DNA from: JAIRTY01 sp050257395
GTDB taxonomy: Bacteria > Actinomycetota > Actinomycetes > Streptosporangiales > Streptosporangiaceae
Direction of reading: 5' to 3'
Assembly: GCA_050257395.1 (NCBI GenBank)
Contig: JBLMWU010000227.1
Span: forward strand, 1 to 40,035
Length of the DNA stretch: 40,035 bases
The notes beneath the pieces are model-generated. The model was not told the DNA's origin, searched no databases, and saw nothing but the letters and a program-made list of their open reading frames with translations. Shown one piece after another: positions 1 through 8,111 of this stretch (position 1 is the stretch's first letter; every line of letters begins with the position of its first letter). Made by a program: the position numbers and the translations under genes.

Positions 1-148
1 CGCCGCAGGGACGCCTTCGAGCGTCCGTGAACCCCCGCCCAGCGCCCCCCAAGCGGCGCTGGACGGAATCCCCCGCCTTCCGGGTGGAGGAGGATGTCAA
101 TAGCCTCGGTCACGTGGGACAAGCAGCGGGGGCACAGGAGGGGGACAG

Positions 149-1111
149 GTGACGCCGGAGGCGGCGGCGTGGTTCGCCCAGCGGACGTCACGGGCGCGGG
201 ACTGGCCGGTGCCGCGGCTGCGCCACCTCAAGCAGGCCGGCCAGCACCGGATCAGCGTGGTGATCCCCGCCCGCGACGAGGCCGCCACCATCGGCGATGT
301 CGTCACCGCGCTGCGGACCGCCCTCACCGGGCCCGGGGCGCTGGTGGACGAGCTGATCGTGATCGACTCCGACTCCACCGACAGCACCGCGCAGGTGGCC
401 GCCCGGGCCGGGGCGGAGGTGCACGCCGCCCGGGCGATCCGGCCGGACCTGGGCTGGCAGCCGGGCAAGGGCGAGGCGATCTGGAAGTCCCTCTTCGTCA
501 CCTCCGGCGACCTGCTGGTGTTCGTGGACGCCGACCTGACGCTGTTCGGCCCCCACTTCGTCACCGGGCTGCTGGGACCGCTGCTCGCGGAGCCCCCCGT
601 TCACCTGGTGAAAGGTTTCTACGACCGGATCCTGGACATCGGCGATCAGCCGTCGACGGAAGGCGGGCGGGTGACCGAGCTGGTGGCGCGGCCACTGCTG
701 AACATGTGGTGGCCGGATTTGGCGGCCGTCGTCCAGCCGCTCGCTGGGGAGTGGGCCGCGCGGCGCGGCCTGATGGAGTCGCTGGCCATCCCGGCCGGAT
801 ACGGCGTGGAGCTGGCGTCGCTGGTAGACACCTACGCCACCGCCGGGCTGGCCGCGCTGGCCCAGGTCGACCTGGGGGAGCGGGCGCACCGGCACCAGGC
901 CGTGCACGACCTGGCGGTGATGGCCGCCGAGCTGATGGCCGTGGCCGACGCCCGCCGCCACCCGGGCAGCAGCGGGCCGGAGGCCGCGGCCCTGTCGCAG
1001 TACCTGCGCGGCGGCGACGGCGGGTCGTGGCGGACCCGGCCGGTGCCGCTGGCCCAGCGGCCGCCAGCCGCCAGCGTCACCCCGCCGGTCGCGGCCGGGA
1101 CGGGCAGGTGA
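149..1111 (+). CDS. gpgS: Glucosyl-3-phosphoglycerate synthase (GT81)
   Basis: Predicted to transfer glucose from a nucleotide-sugar donor to 3-phosphoglycerate, the first step towards glucosylglycerate and, in mycobacteria, methylglucose lipopolysaccharides. The 320-residue product has a GT-A fold start with VVIPARDEA around residues 37-45, a nucleotide-binding IDSDSTDST at 72-80, and the metal-binding motif VDADL with D127 and D129. The later stretch GYGVELASLVDTYA is typical of GpgS. The GTG start is chosen because AGGAGGGGG lies just upstream and because the family N-terminus, which carries a W and the RTSRARDWPV stretch, begins there. The length matches the family (about 320 aa). It is followed after 7 bp by folP, a pairing also known from mycobacteria, so the two are probably co-transcribed. 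Confidence 0.9.
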   Translation: MTPEAAAWFAQRTSRARDWPVPRLRHLKQAGQHRISVVIPARDEAATIGDVVTALRTALTGPGALVDELIVIDSDSTDSTAQVAARAGAEVHAARAIRPDLGWQPGKGEAIWKSLFVTSGDLLVFVDADLTLFGPHFVTGLLGPLLAEPPVHLVKGFYDRILDIGDQPSTEGGRVTELVARPLLNMWWPDLAAVVQPLAGEWAARRGLMESLAIPAGYGVELASLVDTYATAGLAALAQVDLGERAHRHQAVHDLAVMAAELMAVADARRHPGSSGPEAAALSQYLRGGDGGSWRTRPVPLAQRPPAASVTPPVAAGTGR

Positions 1112-1118
1112 GGGCGGG

Positions 1119-1982
1119 GTGACGCTCAAGCTGGGACGGCGCTCCTTCGCCGACACCGACCAGCTGGTGATGGCGATCGTCAACCGCACCCCGGACTCCT
1201 TCTTCGACCGCGGCGCCACCTACGCCGCGGGCGCGGCCATGGAGCGGGTCCACCAGGTGGTCGCCGAAGGGGCCGACCTGGTGGACATCGGCGGCGTGAA
1301 GGCCGCGCCGGGCGACGAGGTCGGCGTGGCGGAGGAGCTGCGGCGCACCGCGCCGTTCGTGGCCGAGGTCCGGGCGGCCTACCCGGACCTGGTCATCAGC
1401 GTGGACACCTGGCGGCACGAGGTGGCCGCCGAGGTCTGCGAGGCCGGCGCCGACGTCCTCAACGACGCCTGGGGCGGCTACGACGACCGGCTGGCCGAGG
1501 TCGCGGCCGCCCACGGCGCCGCGCTGGTGTGCACCCACGCGGGCGGGGTGACGCCCCGCACCCGGCCGCACCGGATCGCCTACGGCGACGTGGTGGCGGA
1601 CGTGATCACAGTGACCACGGCGCTGGCGGAACGGGCGGTCAGCCTGGGCGTCGCCCGCGACAGCGTGCTCATCGACCCCGGCCACGACTTCGGCAAGAAC
1701 ACCTGGCACTCGCTGGAGCTGACCCGCCGGCTCGGCGAGCTCGCGGCGACCGGCTGGCCGGTGCTGGTGTCCACCTCCAACAAGGACTTCGTCGGCGAGA
1801 GCCTCGACCTGCCGGTGACGCAGCGGCACAACGGGACCCTCGCCACCCTGGCGGTCTGCTCCTGGCTGGGCGCTCAGGTGTACCGGGTGCACGCGGTCGC
1901 CGAAGCCCGGCAGGTGCTGGACATGGTCGCCACCATCCAGGGCCACCGCGTCCCCGCCCGGCTGCAGCGGGGCCTGGCGTGA
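1119..1982 (+). CDS. folP: Dihydropteroate synthase family protein (FolP2-like)
   Basis: A TIM-barrel pterin-binding enzyme of 287 residues. FolP joins a pterin diphosphate to p-aminobenzoate in folate synthesis. The pterin-binding signature near residues 20-30 reads IVNRTPDSFFD rather than the NVTPDSF of canonical FolP. Later motifs are VDIGGVKAAPG, SVDTWR, LNDAWGG and IDPGHDFGKN. These variants, and its place beside gpgS, match the FolP2 paralogue of mycobacteria. That paralogue is reported not to replace FolP1, so true dihydropteroate synthase activity is uncertain. The GTG start lies 7 bp after the gpgS stop, preceded by GGGCGGG. The downstream gene begins 13 bp after its stop, consistent with one operon. 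Confidence 0.85.
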   Translation: MTLKLGRRSFADTDQLVMAIVNRTPDSFFDRGATYAAGAAMERVHQVVAEGADLVDIGGVKAAPGDEVGVAEELRRTAPFVAEVRAAYPDLVISVDTWRHEVAAEVCEAGADVLNDAWGGYDDRLAEVAAAHGAALVCTHAGGVTPRTRPHRIAYGDVVADVITVTTALAERAVSLGVARDSVLIDPGHDFGKNTWHSLELTRRLGELAATGWPVLVSTSNKDFVGESLDLPVTQRHNGTLATLAVCSWLGAQVYRVHAVAEARQVLDMVATIQGHRVPARLQRGLA

Positions 1983-1995
1983 AAGCAGGGAGCCC

Positions 1996-2721
1996 ATGCT
2001 CGTAGCCGCGCTGGTGTGCCCGCATCCGCCGCTGCTGCTGCCCGGCCTGTCCGGCGCCACCGACCTGGCGGCGGAGCTGCGGGCCGCGTGCCTGGACGGT
2101 ATCCGGGCGCTCGCGGCCGCCGCGCCGGAGGCGCTGGTCCTGGTGGGCGCGGCGGAGCACACCGGACCCTGGGACGGGAACCTGCCGCGCGGGGCGGGCC
2201 GGTTCAGCGCGGGCCGGGTGCCGGACGGCCCGCCGGGCGGGCCGTCCGGGAACGGCGGCCCCGCGCTGCCGCTGAGCCTGGCCGTCGGGCAGGAACTGCT
2301 GGACGAGGCGGGCTGGACCGGGCCGCGGCAGCTGCACGGCGTGGCGGCTGACGCGCCCGCCGCGGACTGCCTCGCGCTGGGGGAGCGGCTCGCCGGCCTG
2401 GCGGGCCGGGTGGCGATGCTGGTCCTCGGGGACGGCAGCGCCCGCCGCGGCCTCAAGGCTCCCGGGTACCTGGACGAGCGCGCCGCCGGGTATGACGGCC
2501 AGGCGCGCCGCGGGCTCGCCGGTGACCTGGCCGCGCTGCGCTCCCTGGACGCCGGGCTGGGGCAGGAGCTGCTGGCCGCGGGACGGGCGCCGTGGCAGGT
2601 GCTCGCCGGGGCCGCCGCGGGCGGGCCGCCGCCACAGCCGGAGGTCCGCTACGAGGGCGACCCGTTCGGCGTCTACTACCTCGTCGTGAGCTGGAGCTTC
2701 CCGGCGGTGGCCGCCCGCTGA
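1996..2721 (+). CDS. Class III extradiol dioxygenase-like protein
   Basis: A 241-residue protein of the LigB-like extradiol dioxygenase superfamily found widely in actinobacteria. The opening LVAALVCPHPPLLLPGL, the central MLVLGDGSARRGLKAPGYLDERA and the C-terminal YEGDPFGVYYLVVSW are features I associate with this family. The CPHPP histidine and the later conserved polar residues could bind a metal, but no substrate can be deduced. A low-complexity PPGGPSGNGG insert lies at about residues 77-86. The ATG follows AGGGAG and lies 13 bp after folP, so it is probably the third gene of the gpgS-folP operon. A ring-cleaving role is inferred from the fold only. Confidence 0.7.
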   Translation: MLVAALVCPHPPLLLPGLSGATDLAAELRAACLDGIRALAAAAPEALVLVGAAEHTGPWDGNLPRGAGRFSAGRVPDGPPGGPSGNGGPALPLSLAVGQELLDEAGWTGPRQLHGVAADAPAADCLALGERLAGLAGRVAMLVLGDGSARRGLKAPGYLDERAAGYDGQARRGLAGDLAALRSLDAGLGQELLAAGRAPWQVLAGAAAGGPPPQPEVRYEGDPFGVYYLVVSWSFPAVAAR

Positions 2722-2782
2722 GCGGCCGGGGCCGGTGAGCCGCCGGAAGTCCGCGGCCCACCGGGCGGTCAGGGCCGGGTGA

Positions 2783-3364
2783 TCAGGCCGGGGCGGCCGC
2801 GGGCTGGGCGGCCTCCCGCTCCCGCGCCTGCTCCGGGCCGGTCTCGCCGCCAGCGGCCCCGCCGGTGAGCGCCGCGGTGGCGTTGCGCCGCCCCAGTTCC
2901 ACCGTGACCGCGGACGCGGCGGCGCCAGCGCCGAGGGCGGCCAGCGCCCACCACGGCCCGGCGCGGCCGATACCCAGGGCATGATCCGCCGACAGCTCGC
3001 CCGGCCCGTCTTCGGCCAGGCTGAGCAGCGCCGCGATCAGGACCAGGTTGTACTCGTAGCCGCCGCTGGTGTTCCACGGCCCGTTCGCCAGGTGGACCTT
3101 GCGGATGGCGGTGAGCATGACACCGATCAGGCTGGCCGCCGCGAGCGGTGTGGCCAGCCCCGTGGCGAGCAGCGCGCCGCCGGCCGTCTCGGTGGCCCCG
3201 GCGGCCAGCGCGTGGTGGCGGCCCGGGCGCATCTCCAGCTTGTTCATCATCTGCCCGGTGCCGCCCGGGCCGGGACCGCCGAACCAGCCGAACAGCTTCT
3301 GGGTCCCGTGACCGACGAAGTACCCGCCGATCACGGCGCGGAGCAGCAGGCGACCGACTTTCAC
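2783..3364 (-). CDS. DoxX family membrane protein
   Basis: A 193-residue integral membrane protein of the DoxX family, with several hydrophobic helices. The N-terminal block RLLLRAVIGGYFVGHGTQKLFGWFGGPG is the DoxX signature, and the following AGATETAGGALLATGLATPLAA is the second conserved helix. The last 30 residues are polar and Ala/Glu-rich and probably cytosolic. DoxX proteins take part in redox or thiol-stress membrane complexes in some bacteria, but the role here is unknown. The GTG start is supported by GGGAGGG five bases upstream. It converges on the extradiol-like gene, with 61 bp between the two stop codons. Confidence 0.8.
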   Translation of the reverse strand: MKVGRLLLRAVIGGYFVGHGTQKLFGWFGGPGPGGTGQMMNKLEMRPGRHHALAAGATETAGGALLATGLATPLAAASLIGVMLTAIRKVHLANGPWNTSGGYEYNLVLIAALLSLAEDGPGELSADHALGIGRAGPWWALAALGAGAAASAVTVELGRRNATAALTGGAAGGETGPEQAREREAAQPAAAPA

Positions 3365-3567
3365 AGCAGCCCTCCCTCGTGCCGACAGCAGAAGGAGGCT
3401 GCCTACCCCGGCCCGGGAGGGAAAACACGCCCGCGCCGGGCGGTCCTGGCTCAGGCGGGGCGTGGCCGTCCTGTGATCTGTGCCACTCGCCCCGAACGCT
3501 GTTATGCGGACTTGTCGTCATGAATATCCTGAGTCCGGCACATCCGGTTCTGCAGCATTTGGGCAGG

Positions 3568-3634
3568 CGCCGGGGCTTCGCACGGCGAAAGCCGTGGTCA
3601 CGCGGCTGCAGCCGTGACGCACCGGGCACCGGCG
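3568..3634 (+). promoter_or_regulatory. Structured 5' leader, three-way-junction-like
   Basis: Three complementary pairings lie directly before the GH76 ribosome binding site. An outer stem pairs CGCCGG (3568-3573) with CCGGCG (3629-3634). Inside it, CACGGC-GAAA-GCCGTG (3581-3596) forms a perfect 6-bp stem capped by a GNRA tetraloop. GTCACG (3597-3602) pairs with CGTGAC (3613-3618) around an inner self-complementary CGGCTGCAGC. The outer stem ends one base before AAAGGAG, so folding could affect translation. The topology resembles small riboswitches, including c-di-GMP-I, but I do not see that class's conserved core sequence. This may be a regulatory RNA or only GC-rich folding. Confidence 0.4.
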
Positions 3635-3649
3635 TAAAGGAGCAACCGG

Positions 3650-4882
3650 ATTAAGGGAAAGCGTGACGACCGAATTCGGCGGCGATGGTATTCCCCCGGC
3701 AAGGGGAGGGTCATCGCGCTGGTGCTGCTGGTCGTGGTCGGCGCGGTGGGCTACCGGTCGCTCAGCCCGCGTAGCGCCCCGGCCGCCGCACCCGCGCCCA
3801 TCCGCCTGCCGGTCGCCGCCGCGAAGGCCAACGACCCGTCCACCGCGGAGCTGCTCAACCAGTACGCGGCGGTCGGCATGGCCAGGCTGGCGTCCATGTA
3901 CAACGCCGGGTCGAACCGGGCCACCCGGTCCTGGCGCGGGGCCAACGCCCTGGCCGTGATCACGGACTACATGCGGGTGTCAGGCTCGCGCGCCTACCTC
4001 CGCGACCTCAGCGAGACGTACCTGGCGCACATCGTGGACCCGCACCCGTTCATCAACCGGTACTACGACGACGAGGGATGGTGGGCGCTGACCTGGATCA
4101 AGGCCTACGGCCTGACCGGGGACCCGCAGTACCTCACCCTGGCGGAGAGCATCTTCCGGGACCTGACGAAGGGCTGGACCCGGGCCTGCGGCGGCGGGCT
4201 GCGGTGGAGCAAGTTCGCCGCCTACAAGGACGCCATCAGCAACGAGCTGTTCCTGCAGATCTCCGCGCAGCTGCACACGCTGGTGCCGCACGACAAGAAG
4301 TACGGGCGCTGGGCACGGCGGGAGTGGAAGTGGTTCAGCAGCACCGGCATGATCACCAACTCCGGCCTGGTGCTGGACGGGATCGACCCCGTCACCTGCC
4401 AGCCGATCGTGGACTCCACCACCTGGACCTACAACCAGGGCGCCCTCATCGGCGGGCTGGTCGACCTCTACTCGTTCACGCACCGGCGGTCCCTGCTGCT
4501 GACCGCCAAGGCGACCGCCGACGCGGTCACCCGCAGCCCGCAGCTGAGCCCGGGCGGGATCCTGACCGAGCCGGCCTGCGGGCCCGCCCCGACCTGTGCC
4601 CACGACGCGCCCACCTTCAAGGGCATCTTCATGACAAACCTCAAGCTCCTGGACATCCAGCTGCACGTGCCGGCCTACGAGACCTACCTGCTGAGGAACG
4701 CCGTGTCCTTGTGGGCGCGCGACCGGGAGGGCGCGTCGTTCGGGCTGAACTGGGCCGGCCCGTTCGACAGCTCTGATACCGGCCGGCAGGTCGCCGCGCT
4801 GGACCTGCTGATCACCCAGGTCACCGGGGTCGGCAACCCGGTGCCGGGACTGGCCCTGCCCAGGCACTCCGCCCAGCCCTGA
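3650..4882 (+). CDS. GH76 glycosidase (alpha-1,6-mannanase-like), membrane-anchored
   Basis: A glycoside hydrolase family 76 protein. GH76 enzymes are mostly endo-alpha-1,6-mannanases acting outside the cell. The signature YYDDEGWWALTWIKAY carries the paired catalytic aspartates, at about residues 140-141 with the start used here. Also seen are CGGGLRWSKFAAYKDAISNELF and TWTYNQGALIGGL. The only canonical in-frame start is GTG at 3722, which lacks a ribosome binding site and would give an N-terminus with no basic residues. The frame is open back to 3638. An ATT codon at 3650 lies 7 nt after a perfect AAAGGAG and would add MKGKRDDRIRRRWYSPGKG before the hydrophobic segment, a normal basic N-region of a membrane anchor. 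I therefore prefer ATT at 3650 (410 aa) over GTG at 3722 (386 aa). Confidence 0.8.
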   Translation: MKGKRDDRIRRRWYSPGKGRVIALVLLVVVGAVGYRSLSPRSAPAAAPAPIRLPVAAAKANDPSTAELLNQYAAVGMARLASMYNAGSNRATRSWRGANALAVITDYMRVSGSRAYLRDLSETYLAHIVDPHPFINRYYDDEGWWALTWIKAYGLTGDPQYLTLAESIFRDLTKGWTRACGGGLRWSKFAAYKDAISNELFLQISAQLHTLVPHDKKYGRWARREWKWFSSTGMITNSGLVLDGIDPVTCQPIVDSTTWTYNQGALIGGLVDLYSFTHRRSLLLTAKATADAVTRSPQLSPGGILTEPACGPAPTCAHDAPTFKGIFMTNLKLLDIQLHVPAYETYLLRNAVSLWARDREGASFGLNWAGPFDSSDTGRQVAALDLLITQVTGVGNPVPGLALPRHSAQP

Positions 4883-4940
4883 CCCGGCTGCCCGCCGGTG
4901 ATTTAACAGCCAGGGCCTGGCGGGCCTGACAGGCGCGTGT

Positions 4941-4951
4941 TACCAGTGGTA
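4941..4951. promoter_or_regulatory. Palindrome abutting the glutamine-synthetase-like start
   Basis: TACCA-G-TGGTA is a perfect 5-bp dyad around one base. It ends one base before the ATG of the downstream gene, which has no visible ribosome binding site. A dyad in this position could be an operator. An 11-bp palindrome can also arise by chance, so the evidence is weak. Confidence 0.25.
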
Positions 4952-4952
4952 C

Positions 4953-6383
4953 ATGAGTCACCAGCCACCCTCAGGACCAGCCGCCGCGGCCGCCGATCCC
5001 GAGGCGGTGTCCACGGTCGCGGCCAGGGCGGAAGCCGAGGCGATCTCGCTGGTCTGGTTCCTGTACGCGGACCACGGCGGCATCATCCGCGGGAAGTCGG
5101 CCGCAGCGGCGAACCTGCCCGCCCGCATGGTCACCGGGATCGGCCACACCGTCGCCATGATGGCGATGTCAATGCTCGACCACCTGCAGCCGGTGGACGG
5201 CATGGGCCCGGTCGGTGAGGTCCGCATCGTGCCCGACCCGTCCACCTACGTGTCCCTGCCCTACGCCCCGGGCGCCGGCGCCATGCTCGCCGACCTGGTC
5301 ACCACGGACGGGGAGCCGTGGGACGGCTGCGCCCGCACCTACCTCAGGCAGGCGATCGCCGAGCTGGCGGGCGAGGGCTACACGGCGTCGGCCGCGTTCG
5401 AGCCCGAATTCACCCTCGGCCGGCGGGAACCGGACCCCGCGGGCGGCCCGGACCGGCTGGTGCCCATCGACGACAGCCTGTGCTACTCGGCCACCGGCTT
5501 CCACCTGGCGCACGACTACACCATGGACCTGCTGCGCGCGCTCACCGCGCAGGGTCTGCAGGTCGAGCACTACTACCCGGAACTCGGCCACGGGCAGCAG
5601 GAGGTGTCGATCCGGCACGCCCCGGCCCTGCGGGCCGCCGACAACCAGGTCCTGTACCGGGAGACGGTCCGGGGGGTGGCGTTCCGGCGCGGCCTGTGGG
5701 CCAGCCTCGCGCCCAAGCCCATCGCCGACCAGGCCGGGAACGGCGCCCACCTGCACATCTCCCTGCGCGACCTCGGCCCGGACGGCCAGCCGGGGGACCA
5801 GCCGGTCTTCTACGACCCTGACGACCGCTACCGGCTGTCGCAGACCGGGTACCACTTCATCGGCGGCCTGCTCGCCCACCTGCCCGCGCTCACGGCGCTG
5901 ACCTGCGGCAGCGTCAACAGCTTCCGCCGGCTCGCGCCGCAGATGTGGAGCAGCGCCTACACCGTGTACGGGATGGACAACCGGGAGGCCGCGGTCCGGA
6001 TCTGCTCCCCGATGCGCAACGACCCGGCCGGCTCGGTGAACCTCGAGCTCAAGCCGTCCGACTCCAGCGCCAACCCCTACCTGTCGCTGGGCGCGGTGAT
6101 CCACGCGGGCCTGGACGGGATCCGCCGCAAGCTCGACCCGGGCGAGGCGGTCAACGTGGACCCGGCCACCATGAGCGACGCCGGGCGGGCGGCGGCCGGC
6201 GCGCACCGGCTGCCTGATTCGCTGACGGCGGCGCTGGCCGCCCTGCGCGCCGACGGCCTGCTCATGAAGTCGCTGGGGGACCTGCGCGGCCGCGCCTACC
6301 TGGCGGTCAAGGACTCCGAGGCGAAGGCCTTCGCCGGCGCCGACCCGGCCTACGAGTGCTTCGAGCACTTCACGAAGATCTGA
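4953..6383 (+). CDS. Glutamine synthetase family ligase (possible gamma-glutamyl-amide ligase)
   Basis: A 476-residue protein with the glutamine synthetase beta-grasp and catalytic domains. Visible motifs are FYLYADHGG-type N-terminal residues (WFLYADHGGIIRGKS), FEPEFTL (metal-binding glutamates), HYYPELGHGQQEVS, the ATP/glutamate site GNGAHLHISL, and the C-terminal RICSPM...NLELKPSDSSANPYLSLGA. The length and the divergence from GlnA are like PuuA and GlnA3-type enzymes, which glutamylate polyamines or other amines instead of ammonia. The next gene is an APC permease, an arrangement like puuA-puuP, which supports import and glutamylation of an amine. The substrate is not visible. The ATG at 4953 has no clear ribosome binding site, so translation may be leaderless or weak. 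Confidence 0.75.
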   Translation: MSHQPPSGPAAAAADPEAVSTVAARAEAEAISLVWFLYADHGGIIRGKSAAAANLPARMVTGIGHTVAMMAMSMLDHLQPVDGMGPVGEVRIVPDPSTYVSLPYAPGAGAMLADLVTTDGEPWDGCARTYLRQAIAELAGEGYTASAAFEPEFTLGRREPDPAGGPDRLVPIDDSLCYSATGFHLAHDYTMDLLRALTAQGLQVEHYYPELGHGQQEVSIRHAPALRAADNQVLYRETVRGVAFRRGLWASLAPKPIADQAGNGAHLHISLRDLGPDGQPGDQPVFYDPDDRYRLSQTGYHFIGGLLAHLPALTALTCGSVNSFRRLAPQMWSSAYTVYGMDNREAAVRICSPMRNDPAGSVNLELKPSDSSANPYLSLGAVIHAGLDGIRRKLDPGEAVNVDPATMSDAGRAAAGAHRLPDSLTAALAALRADGLLMKSLGDLRGRAYLAVKDSEAKAFAGADPAYECFEHFTKI

Positions 6384-6463
6384 CTCTGGACGGCCCGGCG
6401 GACAGCGTTCATCGTGGCGGGTAGGGGCCCCGGACCGGCGCGGGCCCGCACGGAGGTGCCGCC

Positions 6464-8017
6464 ATGGCCGCTGAAACCGATCCCGGTGCCCTGAACTCCG
6501 AGCGGGTGGCCGGGGGCATCCTGCCCAAGGTGCTCACCACGTTCGACATGGTGGCGATCTTCGTCGCCATCGTCCTGTTCATCACCAACGCGGCCGTGAT
6601 CCAGTCGGCCGGGCCGTCCGCGTTCGGCTGGTGGATCATCGGCTTCGTCGTGTTCCTGGTGCCCTGCGCCATCGCCACCGGCCAGCTCGGCGCGATGTTC
6701 CCGGGCGAAGGCTCCATCTACCTGTGGACGCACAAGGCGTTCGGCCCGTTCTGGGGTTTCTTCGCGGGCTTCTGCGCGTGGTGGCCCGGCGTGCTGGTGA
6801 TGGTCGCCACCGGCGTCGGCTCCCTGGCGTTCCTCGGCTTCGCGTTCCCCGCCATCGCGGGCCTGCCGGTGCAGGCCCAGGGCGGGATCATCGTCGCGGT
6901 GATCGCCGTGTCCGCCGTGGTCGCGGTGCTGCGGTTCCGGGTGACCCAGAACTTTGTGAACGCGGTCTTCCTGCTGTACGGGCTCGCGATCCTGGCCATG
7001 TTCGCCGCCGGGGTCGCCTACCTGGCCCGCGGGCACCACGCGTCCGTCAACCCGTGGGCGTTCGGCCAGTGGGCGCCGTCGTCCGCACACGGGCTGAACC
7101 TGGCCAACTGGACCTTCTTCGGGCTGGCCGTGCTCGCCCTGCTCGGCGTCGAGGTGCCGCTGAACATGGGCGTCGAAGTGCGGGAGCAGAAGTCGGTGAC
7201 CCGCTACCTGCTGTGGGGCTCCCTCGTCGTCGTCCTCGCCTACCTGCTGGCCACCTGGGGCGTCATGGTGACCGTGCCGGGCAGCAGCGCGGCAGGCATC
7301 ACCGCGGTCGCCGGCGCGGTCAGCATCGGGCTCGGCAGCGTGGCCGGGAAGATCACCGCGCTCATCCTGGCGCTGTTCTTCCTGTTCATCACGGTTGTCT
7401 ACAACTACTCCTTCGCCCGGCTGATCTTCGTGTCCGGGCTGGACCGGCGGCTGCCGCGGGCCATGTCGCACGTGAACCGGGCCCGGGTGCCGGACACCGC
7501 GGTGTGGGTGCAGACCGTGATCGCGGCGCTGTTCACCCTGGTGGCGTTCGTGATCGTGCCGTCCGTGGTGGGCGGGAAGAGCTCGGTGAACGCGCAGACC
7601 GAGATCTACGACGTGATCCAGGCCGCGGTCACGGTGATCTGGTGCATCTCGATCGTGGTGCTGTTCGTGGACATCCTGATCATCCTGCGCCGCTACCGGT
7701 CCCAGTTCGAGGCGCGGCGGCTGGCGCACCCGGCCGTGTTCTGGGTCTGCTCGATCATCGGCGGGCTGGCCTCGCTGATCGGCATCATCGCCACGCTGTC
7801 CGGCTCGTGGACGTCGCTGATCAGCAACAATGCCGGGACAGTCAGCGTGCTGGGTGCGCAGATCTCCTACGGCAACTGGTTCTGGTGGGTCGGCGGCATC
7901 ACCCTGGCGTCGCTGGCGGTCGCGGTGCTGCTGTACGTCGCCGGCCAGCGCACCGCGTCCCGGCCGCCGGCGGCCCGCCACCGGCTGACCGCCGGGAGCC
8001 GCGGCACGGAGGGCTGA
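6464..8017 (+). CDS. APC family amino acid/amine permease
   Basis: A 517-residue transporter with about 12 strongly hydrophobic segments, belonging to the amino acid-polyamine-organocation superfamily. The N-terminal LPKVLTTFDMVAIFVAIVLFITNAAVIQSAGPSAFGWWIIGF and the following GAMFPGEGSIYLWTHKAFGPFWGFFAGFCAWW match helices 1-3 of the family. The ATG is preceded by GGAGGTG at good spacing, 80 bp after the glutamine-synthetase-like gene on the same strand. The pair is probably co-transcribed, so the permease likely imports the amine or amino acid that the ligase uses. The C-terminus is short, polar and basic. Confidence 0.8.
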   Translation: MAAETDPGALNSERVAGGILPKVLTTFDMVAIFVAIVLFITNAAVIQSAGPSAFGWWIIGFVVFLVPCAIATGQLGAMFPGEGSIYLWTHKAFGPFWGFFAGFCAWWPGVLVMVATGVGSLAFLGFAFPAIAGLPVQAQGGIIVAVIAVSAVVAVLRFRVTQNFVNAVFLLYGLAILAMFAAGVAYLARGHHASVNPWAFGQWAPSSAHGLNLANWTFFGLAVLALLGVEVPLNMGVEVREQKSVTRYLLWGSLVVVLAYLLATWGVMVTVPGSSAAGITAVAGAVSIGLGSVAGKITALILALFFLFITVVYNYSFARLIFVSGLDRRLPRAMSHVNRARVPDTAVWVQTVIAALFTLVAFVIVPSVVGGKSSVNAQTEIYDVIQAAVTVIWCISIVVLFVDILIILRRYRSQFEARRLAHPAVFWVCSIIGGLASLIGIIATLSGSWTSLISNNAGTVSVLGAQISYGNWFWWVGGITLASLAVAVLLYVAGQRTASRPPAARHRLTAGSRGTEG

Positions 8018-8111
8018 GCTGTGCGCGCCGCTGGCTGGTAGCATCCGGCTCGTACCGCATCGGTAGCGGGTCTTCGTCTTGGCTGTCATGACAACGCCAT
8101 GGAGGTCCGCG

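Noticed and set aside
1..30. Possible C-terminal codons of an upstream gene (RRRDAFERP, stop at 28-30)
   Set aside because: Only nine codons are visible; any frame would do the same by chance.
94..1122. Long open frame overlapping gpgS, with GGAGGAGG before an ATG at 94
   Set aside because: The translation is Arg/Gly/Ala-rich low-complexity, typical of a wrong frame in GC-rich coding DNA, and gpgS is unambiguous in the other frame.
3568..3634. Naming the GH76 leader a c-di-GMP-I (GEMM) riboswitch
   Set aside because: The topology and GAAA tetraloop are similar, but the conserved junction sequence of that class is not present.
3663..3959. GTG start at 3663 as the GH76 start
   Set aside because: It is in a different frame and reads Arg/Pro-rich sequence, with no family match.
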